Shown: in pieces, positions 1 to 7,561 of the stretch
Layout of the letters: every line of letters begins with the position of its first letter
Position numbering within the stretch: the stretch's first letter is position 1
NCBI GenBank assembly: GCA_030668345.1
Contig: DAOUUD010000046.1
Location: 1 to 10,191, forward strand
Direction of reading: 5' to 3'
DNA length: 10,191 nucleotides
Origin: Candidatus Cloacimonadota bacterium
GTDB lineage: Bacteria; Cloacimonadota; Cloacimonadia; Cloacimonadales; TCS61
Notes under the pieces: model-generated
Told to the model about the DNA's origin: nothing
The model's input: the letters and a program-made list of their open reading frames with translations, nothing else
The model's database searches: none
Program-made: the position numbers and the translations under genes

Positions 1-713
1 ATTATGTGACCTTTTTTATCTTCTGGGAAAGCGTATTTTATAGAATTGGTGATTAATTCATTAATTATCAAACCACAAGGAATAGCAGTGTTTATATTCA
101 GGAATATACCTTTAGCTTCAACGTTATAACGGATGCGTTTTTCTGAAACACCATAGGAAATAAACAGGTTACGCATTAATGAAGTAATATAATCCTCAAA
201 TTTAATCCTGGAGAGGTCTTTGGAACGATAGAGTTTCTCATGAACCAATGACATGGATCTTACTCGATTCTGACAATTTTTGAACAGGTTAAGAGAAGTT
301 TCATCGGTTACATGTACAGATTGTAAATTGAGCATACTAGATATGATCTGCATGTTATTTTTTACCCGATGATATATCTCTTGCAGCATAACTTCTTTTT
401 CACGTAGAGAAGCCCTTAATTCTTCCTCAGCTTTACGTATGTCGGTTATATCGATGAATAGCTCAAAAGATCCAATAAATTTGCCGTCTTTAAATAAAGG
501 ACTTGCTGTGATGCTTGTAAGTCGTTTATCTCCATTTTTCCTGATTATAGTAATTTCATATTTCGAAGATTTTCCATTCAGCCGATTAACAGTTTCTTTC
601 TGGATAGTATTAAAGCTTTTTTCGGAGACAAGATCCTTTACGTTCATTTTGAGTATTTCATCTTCATTATATCCATAAATATCCAGAGCTGCTTTATTAG
701 AAAACAGAAAGTT
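1..713 (-). CDS. C-terminal (catalytic) half of a PAS/HisKA_2 sensor histidine kinase, cut from its N-terminal half by an in-frame TAG; runs off the left edge
   Basis: Reading the minus strand in the same frame as the upstream gene, 237 sense codons follow the TAG at 714-716 with no further stop before the window edge. They encode the rest of a PAS domain (NFLFSNKAALDIYGYNEDE, then a PAC-like segment ending FIDITDIRKAEEE). Next come a HisKA_2 phosphoacceptor box (QEIYHRVKNNMQIISSMLNL, His codon at 369-371) and the start of a HATPase domain with its N-box (GLIINELITNSIKYAF, about 30-74). The G-boxes lie outside the window. This half would autophosphorylate on His and pass the phosphate to a response regulator that is not visible here. 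If translated separately, the first in-frame ATG is at 645-647, but it has no recognisable Shine-Dalgarno and would lose the first strand of PAS3. It is most likely the 3' part of one interrupted gene starting near 2819. Family assignment is secure; whether it is expressed is unknown. Confidence 0.85.
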
Positions 714-716
714 CTA
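714..716 (-). other. In-frame TAG (amber) codon inside PAS3 of the sensor kinase
   Basis: The plus strand reads cta at 714-716, which is TAG on the coding strand. Upstream residues are GLVIVDEN and downstream residues are NFLFSNKAALDIYGYNE. Aligned to PAS1 of the same protein (SLEGKFTYVNPAMLEITGYNE), the two flanks fit with exactly one residue replaced, at the position of a Gly in PAS1. The reading frame is the same on both sides, so no frameshift is needed. One base change from CAG, GAG or AAG would create it, and CAG to TAG (a C-to-T transition) is the simplest. Whether it is a real mutation, an assembly error or a read-through site cannot be decided from this sequence. Confidence 0.9.
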
Positions 717-2819
717 GTTTTCATCAACAATAACCAGACCTTCTGCAATGGATTCTACCAGGTTTCTATATTTTTCTTCGCTTTCTACCAGTTTTCGTAA
801 GGAAAGTTTGCCTACAGTTATATCTCGTACAACCAGAAGTACTTTATCATCTATCATAGGAGAGATTCGCCCCTCAAACCAGAACTTCTTGTCTTTAATA
901 TCTAAAGTATATTCAATAGATATGGGAACTTGAGAATTAAGACTCTCCTCTATTTTATTCAGAAAATAAGTTGCTTTTTCTTCGGGAAAAACTTCATATA
1001 GGGTCTTTCCTATCAGCTCTTCTGCAGGTTTATATAATAAATTTGGATTTGTTGGAGCGATCTCAAGGTACTTACCGTTTCTATCAAGTACAATTATCAA
1101 ATCATCCATACTCGAAAACAATGCTCTGAATTGAGATTCAGATTTTATGATTTGCTCAGCGGAAATTTTACGGTCTGTAATATCAGATGCTGTACCCAGA
1201 ATTGATATCATTCCGTTAATAACTGTTCTAACATTTGATACTTCAACCCAGCGTTCCTCACCCTTTTTGGTTATAATTTTAAATTCATAATTACTGATGA
1301 CATCTTCACCTTTCAAACGGGAGAATCCTGTTTTCATTACCATATCCTTAAAATGAGGATGTGCAAAATCGAAGAAGTTCATATTAAAAAGTTCTTCTTC
1401 ATTATAACCTGTAATTTCCAACATTGCAGGATTAACATAAGTGAATTTTCCTTCCAGACTAAAGGTATAAACAGCAGTTTTCAGGCTTTCGGTAAGTGAT
1501 TTGTATTTCTCTTCACTAGCTATGTATTTATCTTCGGTTTCTTTACGAATAGTTACTTCTTTTATTTTTTCAATATAAAGAAATAAAAGAAATACTATCG
1601 CTAATACTCCAAATACGATAATGATGATCAAAACATTTTTGAACCGATAATGGTATGATTTATCTTTTGTAAGAAGTTCAATCTCTTTTTCTTTCTTTTC
1701 TATTTCATACTTAGCTTGGAGTTCCGCCAGTTTTTTTATGTTTTCTTCCGTATAAATGGAATTATGAAGAGAACTATATTTTTTATGAAACTCAAGGGCT
1801 TGTTCAAACTCCCCGATAGCTGTGTAATAATTTGCCATTGTTTTGTAATTTTCGGCAATTAGATTCTTAAGGTCTAACTCACCGGATATTTTTAAACTTC
1901 GTGTAATCTGTTCGTATGCTTTTCCCAATCTATTGGTTGATATATACAATTCAGCAAACAAATTGCAGGTAGTAGCAATACCTTCTTTATTGCCAATTCT
2001 TTCATGTATTTGAAAAGCTTTTGTATTATAATCCAGAGCTGTTTTGTAATTTCCTTTTTCTTTAAAAATAACAGATAAATTATTATAGCAAATTGCCAGA
2101 TTAAGATTTTGCTGCTGTTGTTCCATAATTTCAAGAGCTTTGCGGTAATAATCCAGAGCTTTATCATAATCTTTTAATTGTTGATATGCTAAAGCGATAT
2201 TATGCATTGCTTTGGCATAGGACTCCTTATTTTCTTCCCTGCCTTTATATTCGAGAGATTTAAAATAATATTCCAGAGATTTTTCATAGTTACTTAAAGA
2301 TAAATAAACATTCCCAATATTATTAAGAGCGTTACTAATGCCTACTTCATCCTTAAGTTCTTCATAAAGGTCCAATGCTTTTAGATTGTATTCCAGAGAT
2401 ACATAGAAATTGCTTAAACTTAGATTGGCAATTCCTATATTGACCATTGCTCTTGCTATGCCATCTTTATCCTGGTTTTCATTAGCTATTTGTAATGCAT
2501 CCTGATAGTAGCTTATAGCTGTTTTGTAGTCTCCCAGATATTCATTGGCTACACCAAGTAAATTGTATGCATTTACTTCTGACTCCCTTAAATTATACTT
2601 ACTAACAAGTGCTAATGCTTCATTTCCATATATAATGCTTAAGGCCGGTTGTACGTCTAAATTCAATAATGTTAATTCAATTAGAATATCTACTTTTTCT
2701 CTTTCGGATGCTTTTGGCAATAAATTTTGAAGGCTATCTATGGTTGCTGTGATGTCTGTGGAAAAAAGATTTGTAATGAAACCGAGAATTACCAAAAAAA
2801 CAAACAGCCTTTTTCTCAT
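714..2819 (-). CDS. TPR-PAS sensor protein, N-terminal half of an interrupted hybrid-length histidine kinase
   Basis: Residue numbers here count from the upstream ATG at 2829-2831. Residues 5-24 form a signal peptide (MRKRL, then a hydrophobic core, then FS-T). About seven 40-residue tetratricopeptide repeats follow at roughly 85-360 (NIGNVYLSLSNYEKSLEYY type). A charged helix (about 362-395) leads into one membrane helix (398-420). The cytoplasmic part has PAS1 (about 440-555), PAS2 (about 563-675) and the start of PAS3 (from about 685), which stops at VIVDEN-TAG. The TPR array should lie outside the inner membrane and sense a peptide or protein partner. No kinase domain remains before the stop, but the missing domains continue in frame downstream. 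An ATG also exists at 2829-2831, but AGGA abuts it directly. The ATG at 2817-2819 lies 12 nt from AGGA and begins with the Arg/Lys-rich n-region, so I prefer it. The gene follows uvrC by 60-75 bp and is probably co-transcribed. Confidence 0.85.
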   Translation of the reverse strand: MRKRLFVFLVILGFITNLFSTDITATIDSLQNLLPKASEREKVDILIELTLLNLDVQPALSIIYGNEALALVSKYNLRESEVNAYNLLGVANEYLGDYKTAISYYQDALQIANENQDKDGIARAMVNIGIANLSLSNFYVSLEYNLKALDLYEELKDEVGISNALNNIGNVYLSLSNYEKSLEYYFKSLEYKGREENKESYAKAMHNIALAYQQLKDYDKALDYYRKALEIMEQQQQNLNLAICYNNLSVIFKEKGNYKTALDYNTKAFQIHERIGNKEGIATTCNLFAELYISTNRLGKAYEQITRSLKISGELDLKNLIAENYKTMANYYTAIGEFEQALEFHKKYSSLHNSIYTEENIKKLAELQAKYEIEKKEKEIELLTKDKSYHYRFKNVLIIIIVFGVLAIVFLLFLYIEKIKEVTIRKETEDKYIASEEKYKSLTESLKTAVYTFSLEGKFTYVNPAMLEITGYNEEELFNMNFFDFAHPHFKDMVMKTGFSRLKGEDVISNYEFKIITKKGEERWVEVSNVRTVINGMISILGTASDITDRKISAEQIIKSESQFRALFSSMDDLIIVLDRNGKYLEIAPTNPNLLYKPAEELIGKTLYEVFPEEKATYFLNKIEESLNSQVPISIEYTLDIKDKKFWFEGRISPMIDDKVLLVVRDITVGKLSLRKLVESEEKYRNLVESIAEGLVIVDEN
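1752..2579 (-). repeat. Array of about seven TPR-encoding repeats with 120-bp periodicity
   Basis: The TPR section of the sensor kinase keeps a DNA-level period of 40 codons. Near-identical blocks reading tccagag on the plus strand (encoding the Leu-Asp/Glu of A/S-L-D/E-Y) start at about 2031, 2151, 2271 and 2391, exactly 120 bp apart. The 2511 unit is more diverged. The regular spacing without indels, and the reuse of the same codons, point to growth by tandem duplication. The consensus residues (N-I-G/A near the start of helix A, then Y..A/S-L-x-Y in helix B) are typical TPR positions. Confidence 0.75.
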
Positions 2820-2831
2820 TTTATAATCCAT

Positions 2832-2835
2832 TCCT
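2832..2835 (-). promoter_or_regulatory. AGGA ribosome-binding site that decides the sensor-kinase start
   Basis: The minus strand reads TATAGGA directly before the ATG at 2829-2831 with zero spacing, and 12 nt before the ATG at 2817-2819. Zero spacing is not usable for a Shine-Dalgarno, so the second ATG is the more likely start. Starting there also gives a cleaner signal peptide, beginning MRKRL. Confidence 0.45.
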
Positions 2836-2873
2836 ATAATTTATTATTATTTGAAATTTGAAGCTTTCTATAT

Positions 2874-2879
2874 TGTCAA
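2874..2879 (-). promoter_or_regulatory. Possible -35 element (TTGACA) between uvrC and the sensor kinase
   Basis: A perfect TTGACA lies on the minus strand, 13 nt beyond the uvrC stop. No good -10 hexamer follows at 16-18 nt (TTTCAA is there), so this is only a candidate for an internal promoter of the kinase gene. The rest of the gap, about 60-75 bp, is AT-rich with no hairpin terminator. Read-through from uvrC therefore remains likely. Confidence 0.2.
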
Positions 2880-2892
2880 CTATAAAATAAGC

Positions 2893-4695
2893 TTATCGTA
2901 AATTGTTTAATATTAATGAAGCAGTATCTTTGCCAATACCTTTAATTTGAGTTAAATCTTGGATGGTAGCTTTTTTGATGTTTTCAATAGAACCAAACTC
3001 TTGTAAGAGTGCAAACTTTGTAGCAAATCCAATTCCTTTGATCTTATCCAGTTCACTTGTCAGCGTCCTTGAACTTCTGCGTTTCCGGTGAAAAGTTATC
3101 GCAAACCTGTGACTTTCATCGCGCAGTTTTATCAGCATCCTTAAAGCAGAAGATGATTTGGGAAGAATAATGGAATCCTTTCTGCCCGGAATAAAAATCT
3201 CTTCCTGTCTTTTGGCAAGTGATATCATCTCGATCTCGTCATACTTCATTATCGTTAATATATTATGCGCGGCATTCAGTTGCCCCTTTCCCCCATCGAT
3301 CACTATCAAATCCGGTCTTTCCTGTTCTTCCAATTTCTTCAGATAACGTTCCAGAGTCTCTGCTAAAGAAGCATAATCATCCTGACCTTCAACTGTTTTT
3401 ATTATAAAGTGCCGGTAATTCTTTTTCTTAGGTTTCCCGTTTTCAAAGAAAACCAGGGAAGAAACGGTATCTGTACCCTGGATCGTGGAAATATCCAGGC
3501 AGATCATTTTTCTGGGTAATTTTTTCAAATTCAGTTTATCTTTCAATTCTTTTATTGGAAAGATAGTTCGATTGCTTTTCCTGAGATATTTTAGTTTTTG
3601 CTCTTCTACATAATTAAAAGCATTTTCCCGGGCAATCGATATCAATGACTGTTTATCTCCACGTTTGGGAATTATCAATTTCCTTTTCAAAACCTGATTA
3701 AGAAAATCAAAACCTTCCGGTTTTAGCTGCAATAGAACATTGTAAGGAAGGTTTTCGAGTTTTAAAGAATAATACTGTGCTAGAAATGCTTCCAATAACT
3801 CTGGTAGGGATCGACCTTCTACGTTGTCCAGCGTATATATTTCTTTATTCAACAGCTTGCCGGAAAGGATCTTCAGCACAGAAACCGCCGCTTTTTTATC
3901 TTCCTTATAGATACCGATTACATCCCGGTTTTTATCATCTGCAAAAAACATGTTCCTGGATCGATTAAGCTTTTGAATGTTTAATATCTTATCACGGATT
4001 CCAGCTGCTGCTTCATACTTCATTTGCGTCGATTTTTCATTCATTTCTTTTTTTAGATCTTCTATTACAATCTTATTCCTGCCGCTTAAGAAATTTACTG
4101 CATTAGATACAATCCGTTTGTAATCTTCCTTAGAGATTTGACCAATACACGGTGCCGGACATTTACCCAGTTGAAAATTGATACATGATTTTTCAAAAGC
4201 AGGTTCTCCCTCAGTAATAATTCTTTTGCAGGTTCTTAGAGGGAAAATCCATTCCATCAACCTGATAGTTCTTTTTAGTGCTTTTACATCGGTATAAGGC
4301 CCAAAATATCTGGAACCATCCTTTGTAACCTGTCTTGTTACAAAGACTTTTGGAAAAGATTCTTTTATTGTAACTTTAATAAACGGGTATTGTTTATCAT
4401 CTTTCAGAGAAATATTATATTTTGGTTTATACTTCTTTATAAGGTTAGATTCAAGTATCAGCGCCTGTTCTTCTGTTTTGGTTAAAATGTAATCGAAATC
4501 TGTAATCTTTTTTACAAGATCTATTGTTTTGAGATCTGCCGGTGTACCGGTGAAATAGGAACGAACACGATTCTTGAGGTTCTTTGACTTGCCAACATAG
4601 ATCACATTCTCTGATGAATCCTTCATCAAATAAACTCCAGGTGAATCCGGGAGCAAAGACAATTTCTGTTTTATCTGCGAATTATTTTTTGCCAT
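2893..4695 (-). CDS. uvrC: UvrC, excinuclease ABC subunit C
   Basis: UvrC makes the 3' and 5' incisions around DNA lesions recognised by UvrA and UvrB in nucleotide excision repair. The 600-residue length is normal. An N-terminal GIY-YIG nuclease domain spans about 13-95 (GVYLMKD, then VIYVGKSKNLKNRVRSYF). Four cysteines that fit the family's Fe-S cluster ligands are at C156, C171, C179 and C183. A UVR domain for UvrB contact is at about 208-243. The RNase H-like endonuclease domain carries D401, D467 (VIDGGKGQL) and H529 (RDESHRFAITFHR), which match the catalytic Asp-Asp-His. Tandem helix-hairpin-helix motifs end the protein (KIKGIG at 551-556, QIKGIG at 583-588). The usual DISH motif reads DIST (T404), a variable position. 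The start ATG lies inside the 3' end of murJ (25-bp overlap), with only a weak purine-rich AGAAAG upstream, so translational coupling to murJ is likely. All key residues are intact. Confidence 0.97.
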   Translation of the reverse strand: MAKNNSQIKQKLSLLPDSPGVYLMKDSSENVIYVGKSKNLKNRVRSYFTGTPADLKTIDLVKKITDFDYILTKTEEQALILESNLIKKYKPKYNISLKDDKQYPFIKVTIKESFPKVFVTRQVTKDGSRYFGPYTDVKALKRTIRLMEWIFPLRTCKRIITEGEPAFEKSCINFQLGKCPAPCIGQISKEDYKRIVSNAVNFLSGRNKIVIEDLKKEMNEKSTQMKYEAAAGIRDKILNIQKLNRSRNMFFADDKNRDVIGIYKEDKKAAVSVLKILSGKLLNKEIYTLDNVEGRSLPELLEAFLAQYYSLKLENLPYNVLLQLKPEGFDFLNQVLKRKLIIPKRGDKQSLISIARENAFNYVEEQKLKYLRKSNRTIFPIKELKDKLNLKKLPRKMICLDISTIQGTDTVSSLVFFENGKPKKKNYRHFIIKTVEGQDDYASLAETLERYLKKLEEQERPDLIVIDGGKGQLNAAHNILTIMKYDEIEMISLAKRQEEIFIPGRKDSIILPKSSSALRMLIKLRDESHRFAITFHRKRRSSRTLTSELDKIKGIGFATKFALLQEFGSIENIKKATIQDLTQIKGIGKDTASLILNNLR

Positions 4696-6236
4696 ATTTT
4701 CTTTCTAATCTCGCGGGTGTATTCAACTCTTAAAACCACTGTACCACTTACAAAAAATATTATTCCTGCAAAGCTCAGCAACATTGATTTAATAATATTC
4801 GGCCAAAAATCCAAATCAGTATAAAATTGATTGATATAATTAAGAGCAACAAATAATAAAATGGATAACCCGGTCATTTTAATTATCTCACTCCAGATAT
4901 TCGGAAAAGCAATTTGAGGTGCTTTCTTCTGTAGTAATATAATCAGTATAATAAATTGAATCATAGCTGAAAGAGAGGTTGCTAAAGCTAGTCCAGCATG
5001 CTGCAGGAACTGCATAAGAATTACATTAAGAACGATATTTACAACTACAATCACAGCGGATACTTTCACAGGTGTCTTAGTATCTTTATTAGCATAAAAA
5101 ACGGGGATCACTAACCTGTTCAAGCTGTAGAAAATTATTCCAAGGGAATAGAAAAGAAGTGCTTTATAAGTCATTTCAACTGATACTGCATCAAATTGAC
5201 CTCTCATGAATAGTATCTTTATAAAATCTCTTCCCAATCCTGCAATTATTGCTGTGATAGGCAGCATTATGAAACTAAGTGATATAGCAGAGAATCGCAT
5301 ACTATCCTGCAGGGCACTCCATTTTTTTTCTGCAATATAACGGGAAAACAACGGCAGAACAGCAACACCTGCAGCTACTCCGAAAATACCCATAGGTAAT
5401 TGCATCAATCTGTTTCCATAACCAAGTGCTGCAATGCTGCCAGATGCCAGAAGTGAAGCTAAAATCATATCTGCCACCAGGTTTATCTGACGTACGCCGA
5501 TTCCGATAGCTCCGGGGATCATGCGGCGCCAGACTGCATCTATTGCTTTTCCCTGTGTGTTAAAATTCAATTTTATTTTATATCCTATTTTCTTTAGAAG
5601 CGGAAAGTTGATTATCGTTTGAAGTATTCCCCCGATGAGCACACCATAAGACCAGTAAAAGATTTTTTCTTCTATATTTGTGGTTTCGTTCATAAGAACA
5701 AAAATTCCCAAACTTCCGATCATTCCAATATTCAGAAAAGCTGATGAGAGCCCGGGAATGAAGAAATAATCATGAGAATTTAAAATGGAGATGAGAGTGG
5801 AAGATAATCCAATCAGAAACAGATAGGGAAATAATATACGTGTAAGCTTTATAGCCAACTGCTGAGTAACATCATCCAAACCGGGAGCGATAATCTTCAC
5901 TAAAATCGGTGCCAGCAATATTCCCAGAATGCACAAAATTACCAGGAAAATCGTGAGCAGAGAAAGCACATTAATAGCAAAGCGGATTTGATATTCTCGT
6001 CCTTTTTTTACTCCGATATCGTTGTAAATGGGCACGAAAGCTGCTGAGAGTGCACCTTCACCAAACAGCCTGCGCAAAAAATTGGGAATCTGGAAAGCAA
6101 TCCGAAAAGCATCTGCAACACTGGAGGTGCCAAAATAATTTGTCATCACAATATCACGGATCAATCCCAGAATGCGACTGATGAATACAGCCACAGACAT
6201 CGACCCTATGTTTTTTGCCAGTTTTCTCTTACTCAT
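4671..6236 (-). CDS. murJ: MurJ (MviN), lipid II flippase
   Basis: This is an inner-membrane flippase of the MOP superfamily that moves lipid II from the cytoplasmic to the outer face for peptidoglycan synthesis. The protein of about 520 residues is almost entirely hydrophobic helices (about 14 expected). Numbered from the GTG at 6240-6242, the N-terminus has the MurJ signature ISRILGLIRDIVMTNYFGTS, then DAFRIAFQIPNFLRRLFGEG and ALSAAFVP. R23, R29, D44 and R57/R58 correspond to residues needed in E. coli MurJ. R278, in GNRLMQLPMGIFGVAAGVAV, matches the essential central-cavity Arg. I prefer the in-frame ATG at 6234-6236, because nothing resembling a Shine-Dalgarno precedes the GTG, whereas GAGTGGG precedes the ATG. 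The gene heads the minus-strand block and overlaps uvrC by 25 bp. Its C-terminus is basic (REIRKKIWQKIIRR), typical of the cytoplasmic tail. No defects were seen. Confidence 0.96.
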   Translation of the reverse strand: MSKRKLAKNIGSMSVAVFISRILGLIRDIVMTNYFGTSSVADAFRIAFQIPNFLRRLFGEGALSAAFVPIYNDIGVKKGREYQIRFAINVLSLLTIFLVILCILGILLAPILVKIIAPGLDDVTQQLAIKLTRILFPYLFLIGLSSTLISILNSHDYFFIPGLSSAFLNIGMIGSLGIFVLMNETTNIEEKIFYWSYGVLIGGILQTIINFPLLKKIGYKIKLNFNTQGKAIDAVWRRMIPGAIGIGVRQINLVADMILASLLASGSIAALGYGNRLMQLPMGIFGVAAGVAVLPLFSRYIAEKKWSALQDSMRFSAISLSFIMLPITAIIAGLGRDFIKILFMRGQFDAVSVEMTYKALLFYSLGIIFYSLNRLVIPVFYANKDTKTPVKVSAVIVVVNIVLNVILMQFLQHAGLALATSLSAMIQFIILIILLQKKAPQIAFPNIWSEIIKMTGLSILLFVALNYINQFYTDLDFWPNIIKSMLLSFAGIIFFVSGTVVLRVEYTREIRKKIWQKIIRR

Positions 6237-6378
6237 ACCCACTCATTGAATCTAATTTTCAATTGTTAAAAATTTATTTCTAACCAATATTGTAAATAAA
6301 ATTGTTTATTTAATTTGACAGAATTTCAATTAATTAACTATGCATTTAATTGTTCCAAATAAAATTGGAGATACTTAT
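6237..6378. promoter_or_regulatory. Divergent intergenic region between murJ and the glycosyltransferase operon
   Basis: This very AT-rich gap must hold the promoters for both blocks. On the plus strand a perfect TTGACA lies at 6315-6320. At the best spacing (18 nt) the -10 candidate is only TATGCA (6339-6344), and a TTTAAT lies farther on (6345-6350). If this promoter is real, transcription would start at about 6350, after the ATG at 6340, so it would require the ATG at 6379. No clear sigma-70-type pair could be picked for murJ on the minus strand. Short AT-rich inverted stretches (around 6270-6305) are imperfect and may be chance. Confidence 0.4.
6367..6370 (+). promoter_or_regulatory. GGAG ribosome-binding site that decides the first glycosyltransferase start
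   Basis: TTGGAG is followed after 8 nt by the ATG at 6379-6381, which is ideal spacing. The earlier in-frame ATG at 6340 has no purine-rich sequence upstream (TCAATTAATTAACT), so the 13 extra N-terminal residues are probably not translated. Confidence 0.7.
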
Positions 6379-7551
6379 ATGCATAGAAAAAAAATTGCTT
6401 ATGGAATGATTTGCGCAAAAGTAACCGAGTTGAGTCCGGTAACCGATTTTTTTCATAATGCCCGAAAATACGGACATAAAATCGACCACTTGATAATTTG
6501 TTACAAAGACTTTGTAGATGACAATGTAATTGAACAATTCAAGCAATTTTGTCAGGTTACACTTATTCAAAGAGGACATGCTCCCTTTATTGAAAACAAT
6601 CTGAAAGATATCGGTATGAATAATGATGATATTGATTCAATTATTGGTACTCCCTACCTTGAAAAATACAATAAAGTAGCTTATGGCACTGCCCGAAATT
6701 ATGTAGTATTAGCTGCAATATTCTTAGAAATCGATTACCTGTTTTTCTTCGATTCAGATATTTTTCCAATAGTTTTAAAAGATTACAAAAATGGAAAATC
6801 CGAGTTTGAAGAAGTGGATTTTGTCGGTTCTCATTTGAAATACCTGAAGCAGGAAGATGTAGTGGTAACAACCAGTGATTATACGGGATATTATATCATT
6901 CCAAAAATGAACTTTCCTTACCTGATGGAGCTTTTGCAGGGAGTACAAAAAGAAGACAGGTTCTATTATATTACTTCGGTAGACACTCCTGTAACAAGAG
7001 ATAAATGGCAGGAAAACATATTCAATACAAATAAAGTTCTGGGTGGTAATCTGGCTATCGATCTGAAGCATTTGAACTTATTACCGCCTTTTTTTTCAAC
7101 TATGCTTGTATTGGGCAATGAGTGTTTCATGGGGCGCGGAGAAGATACTTTGTTCGGACCTATCATCTACGGTTTCGGGGGACGCTGTGTAGATATAGAC
7201 CTGCTGGTTTTCCATAACTGTTTTGGAGATTTTCCAAATAAACCGGCAATTACTATCCAAAAGAACGTGGACCGGTTTTACTATGCCTGTATGGGCTGGA
7301 TCATTCGTAATCCGTTCTTTAACTGGTTACGGAATGAATTCAATTCCGAAGTGGAACAGATAAACACAGAAAAAAGATATCATGCATTACAAAAAGGCAG
7401 TACATCCGCTGCAGAGTATTTTGGAGATAAACGATTCCTGGATCTCCCGCAGGCATTTGAAATGTCCTATAAAAAACTGCCGGAAGATATTGATCATTTC
7501 TATAATTTAACTGATAGTTGGAAAAAAATGAAAAAATTATTGAACAAATAA
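6379..7551 (+). CDS. GT-A fold glycosyltransferase, family not assigned
   Basis: This 390-residue soluble protein (403 if the unsupported ATG at 6340 were used) has a nucleotide-sugar transferase layout. A first Rossmann strand comes right after the start (MHRKKIAYGMICAKV). A DxD metal/nucleotide-binding motif sits in FFFDSDIFP (D125-S-D127). A glycine pair (LGGNLAID) is followed by the acidic acceptor-site motif GRGEDT (RGEDT at 253-257) and a late His (VFHNC, H279) in the position of the third metal ligand in many GT-A enzymes. The C-terminal 100 residues are predicted mostly helical and match no domain I recognise. There is no signal peptide or membrane helix, so it should act in the cytoplasm. 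The next gene starts 10 bp downstream and shares the DxD/GG/RGEDT order, so the two are probably distant paralogues. Donor sugar and acceptor cannot be told from the sequence. The enzyme class is fairly certain; any specific function would be a guess. Confidence 0.8.
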   Translation: MHRKKIAYGMICAKVTELSPVTDFFHNARKYGHKIDHLIICYKDFVDDNVIEQFKQFCQVTLIQRGHAPFIENNLKDIGMNNDDIDSIIGTPYLEKYNKVAYGTARNYVVLAAIFLEIDYLFFFDSDIFPIVLKDYKNGKSEFEEVDFVGSHLKYLKQEDVVVTTSDYTGYYIIPKMNFPYLMELLQGVQKEDRFYYITSVDTPVTRDKWQENIFNTNKVLGGNLAIDLKHLNLLPPFFSTMLVLGNECFMGRGEDTLFGPIIYGFGGRCVDIDLLVFHNCFGDFPNKPAITIQKNVDRFYYACMGWIIRNPFFNWLRNEFNSEVEQINTEKRYHALQKGSTSAAEYFGDKRFLDLPQAFEMSYKKLPEDIDHFYNLTDSWKKMKKLLNK

Positions 7552-7556
7552 AGGAG
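7551..7556 (+). promoter_or_regulatory. AAGGAG ribosome-binding site of the GT/cyclic-nucleotide-binding gene
   Basis: AAGGAG begins on the last base of the upstream TAA stop and lies 5 nt before the ATG at 7562. This tight packing supports co-transcription and efficient re-initiation between the two glycosyltransferase genes. Confidence 0.7.
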
Positions 7557-7561
7557 TTTTT

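Noticed and set aside
439..678. A plus-strand open frame of 79 codons opposite the kinase's third PAS domain.
   Set aside because: The minus strand here encodes clear PAS sequence, and the plus-strand frame has no ribosome-binding site or recognisable domain.
714..716. TAG as a reassigned sense codon throughout this genome.
   Set aside because: The GT/cNMP gene ends in TAG directly overlapping the next gene's ribosome-binding site, which fits TAG as a normal stop (although a TGA follows after three codons). The other complete genes end in TAA. A single internal TAG is not enough to claim recoding.
690..730. A frameshift as the cause of the kinase interruption.
   Set aside because: The PAS domain continues in the same frame on both sides with one residue position replaced. 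A base change suffices and no indel is needed.
2855..2868. A short palindrome around AAGCTT between uvrC and the kinase as a terminator.
   Set aside because: The stem would be only about 4 bp, it is not GC-rich, and it lacks a following T-run on the transcribed strand.
3484..3495. The UvrC DISH motif reads DIST (T404), suggesting a damaged nuclease.
   Set aside because: The catalytic Asp-Asp-His residues (D401, D467, H529) are intact. As I recall, the fourth residue of this motif varies in other lineages (for example Asn in Bacteroidota). No other defect is present.
6260..6305. AT-rich inverted stretches in the divergent gap as an operator.
   Set aside because: The arms (AAATTTATTT and AAATAAAATT) are imperfect, and such matches are common by chance in sequence this AT-rich.
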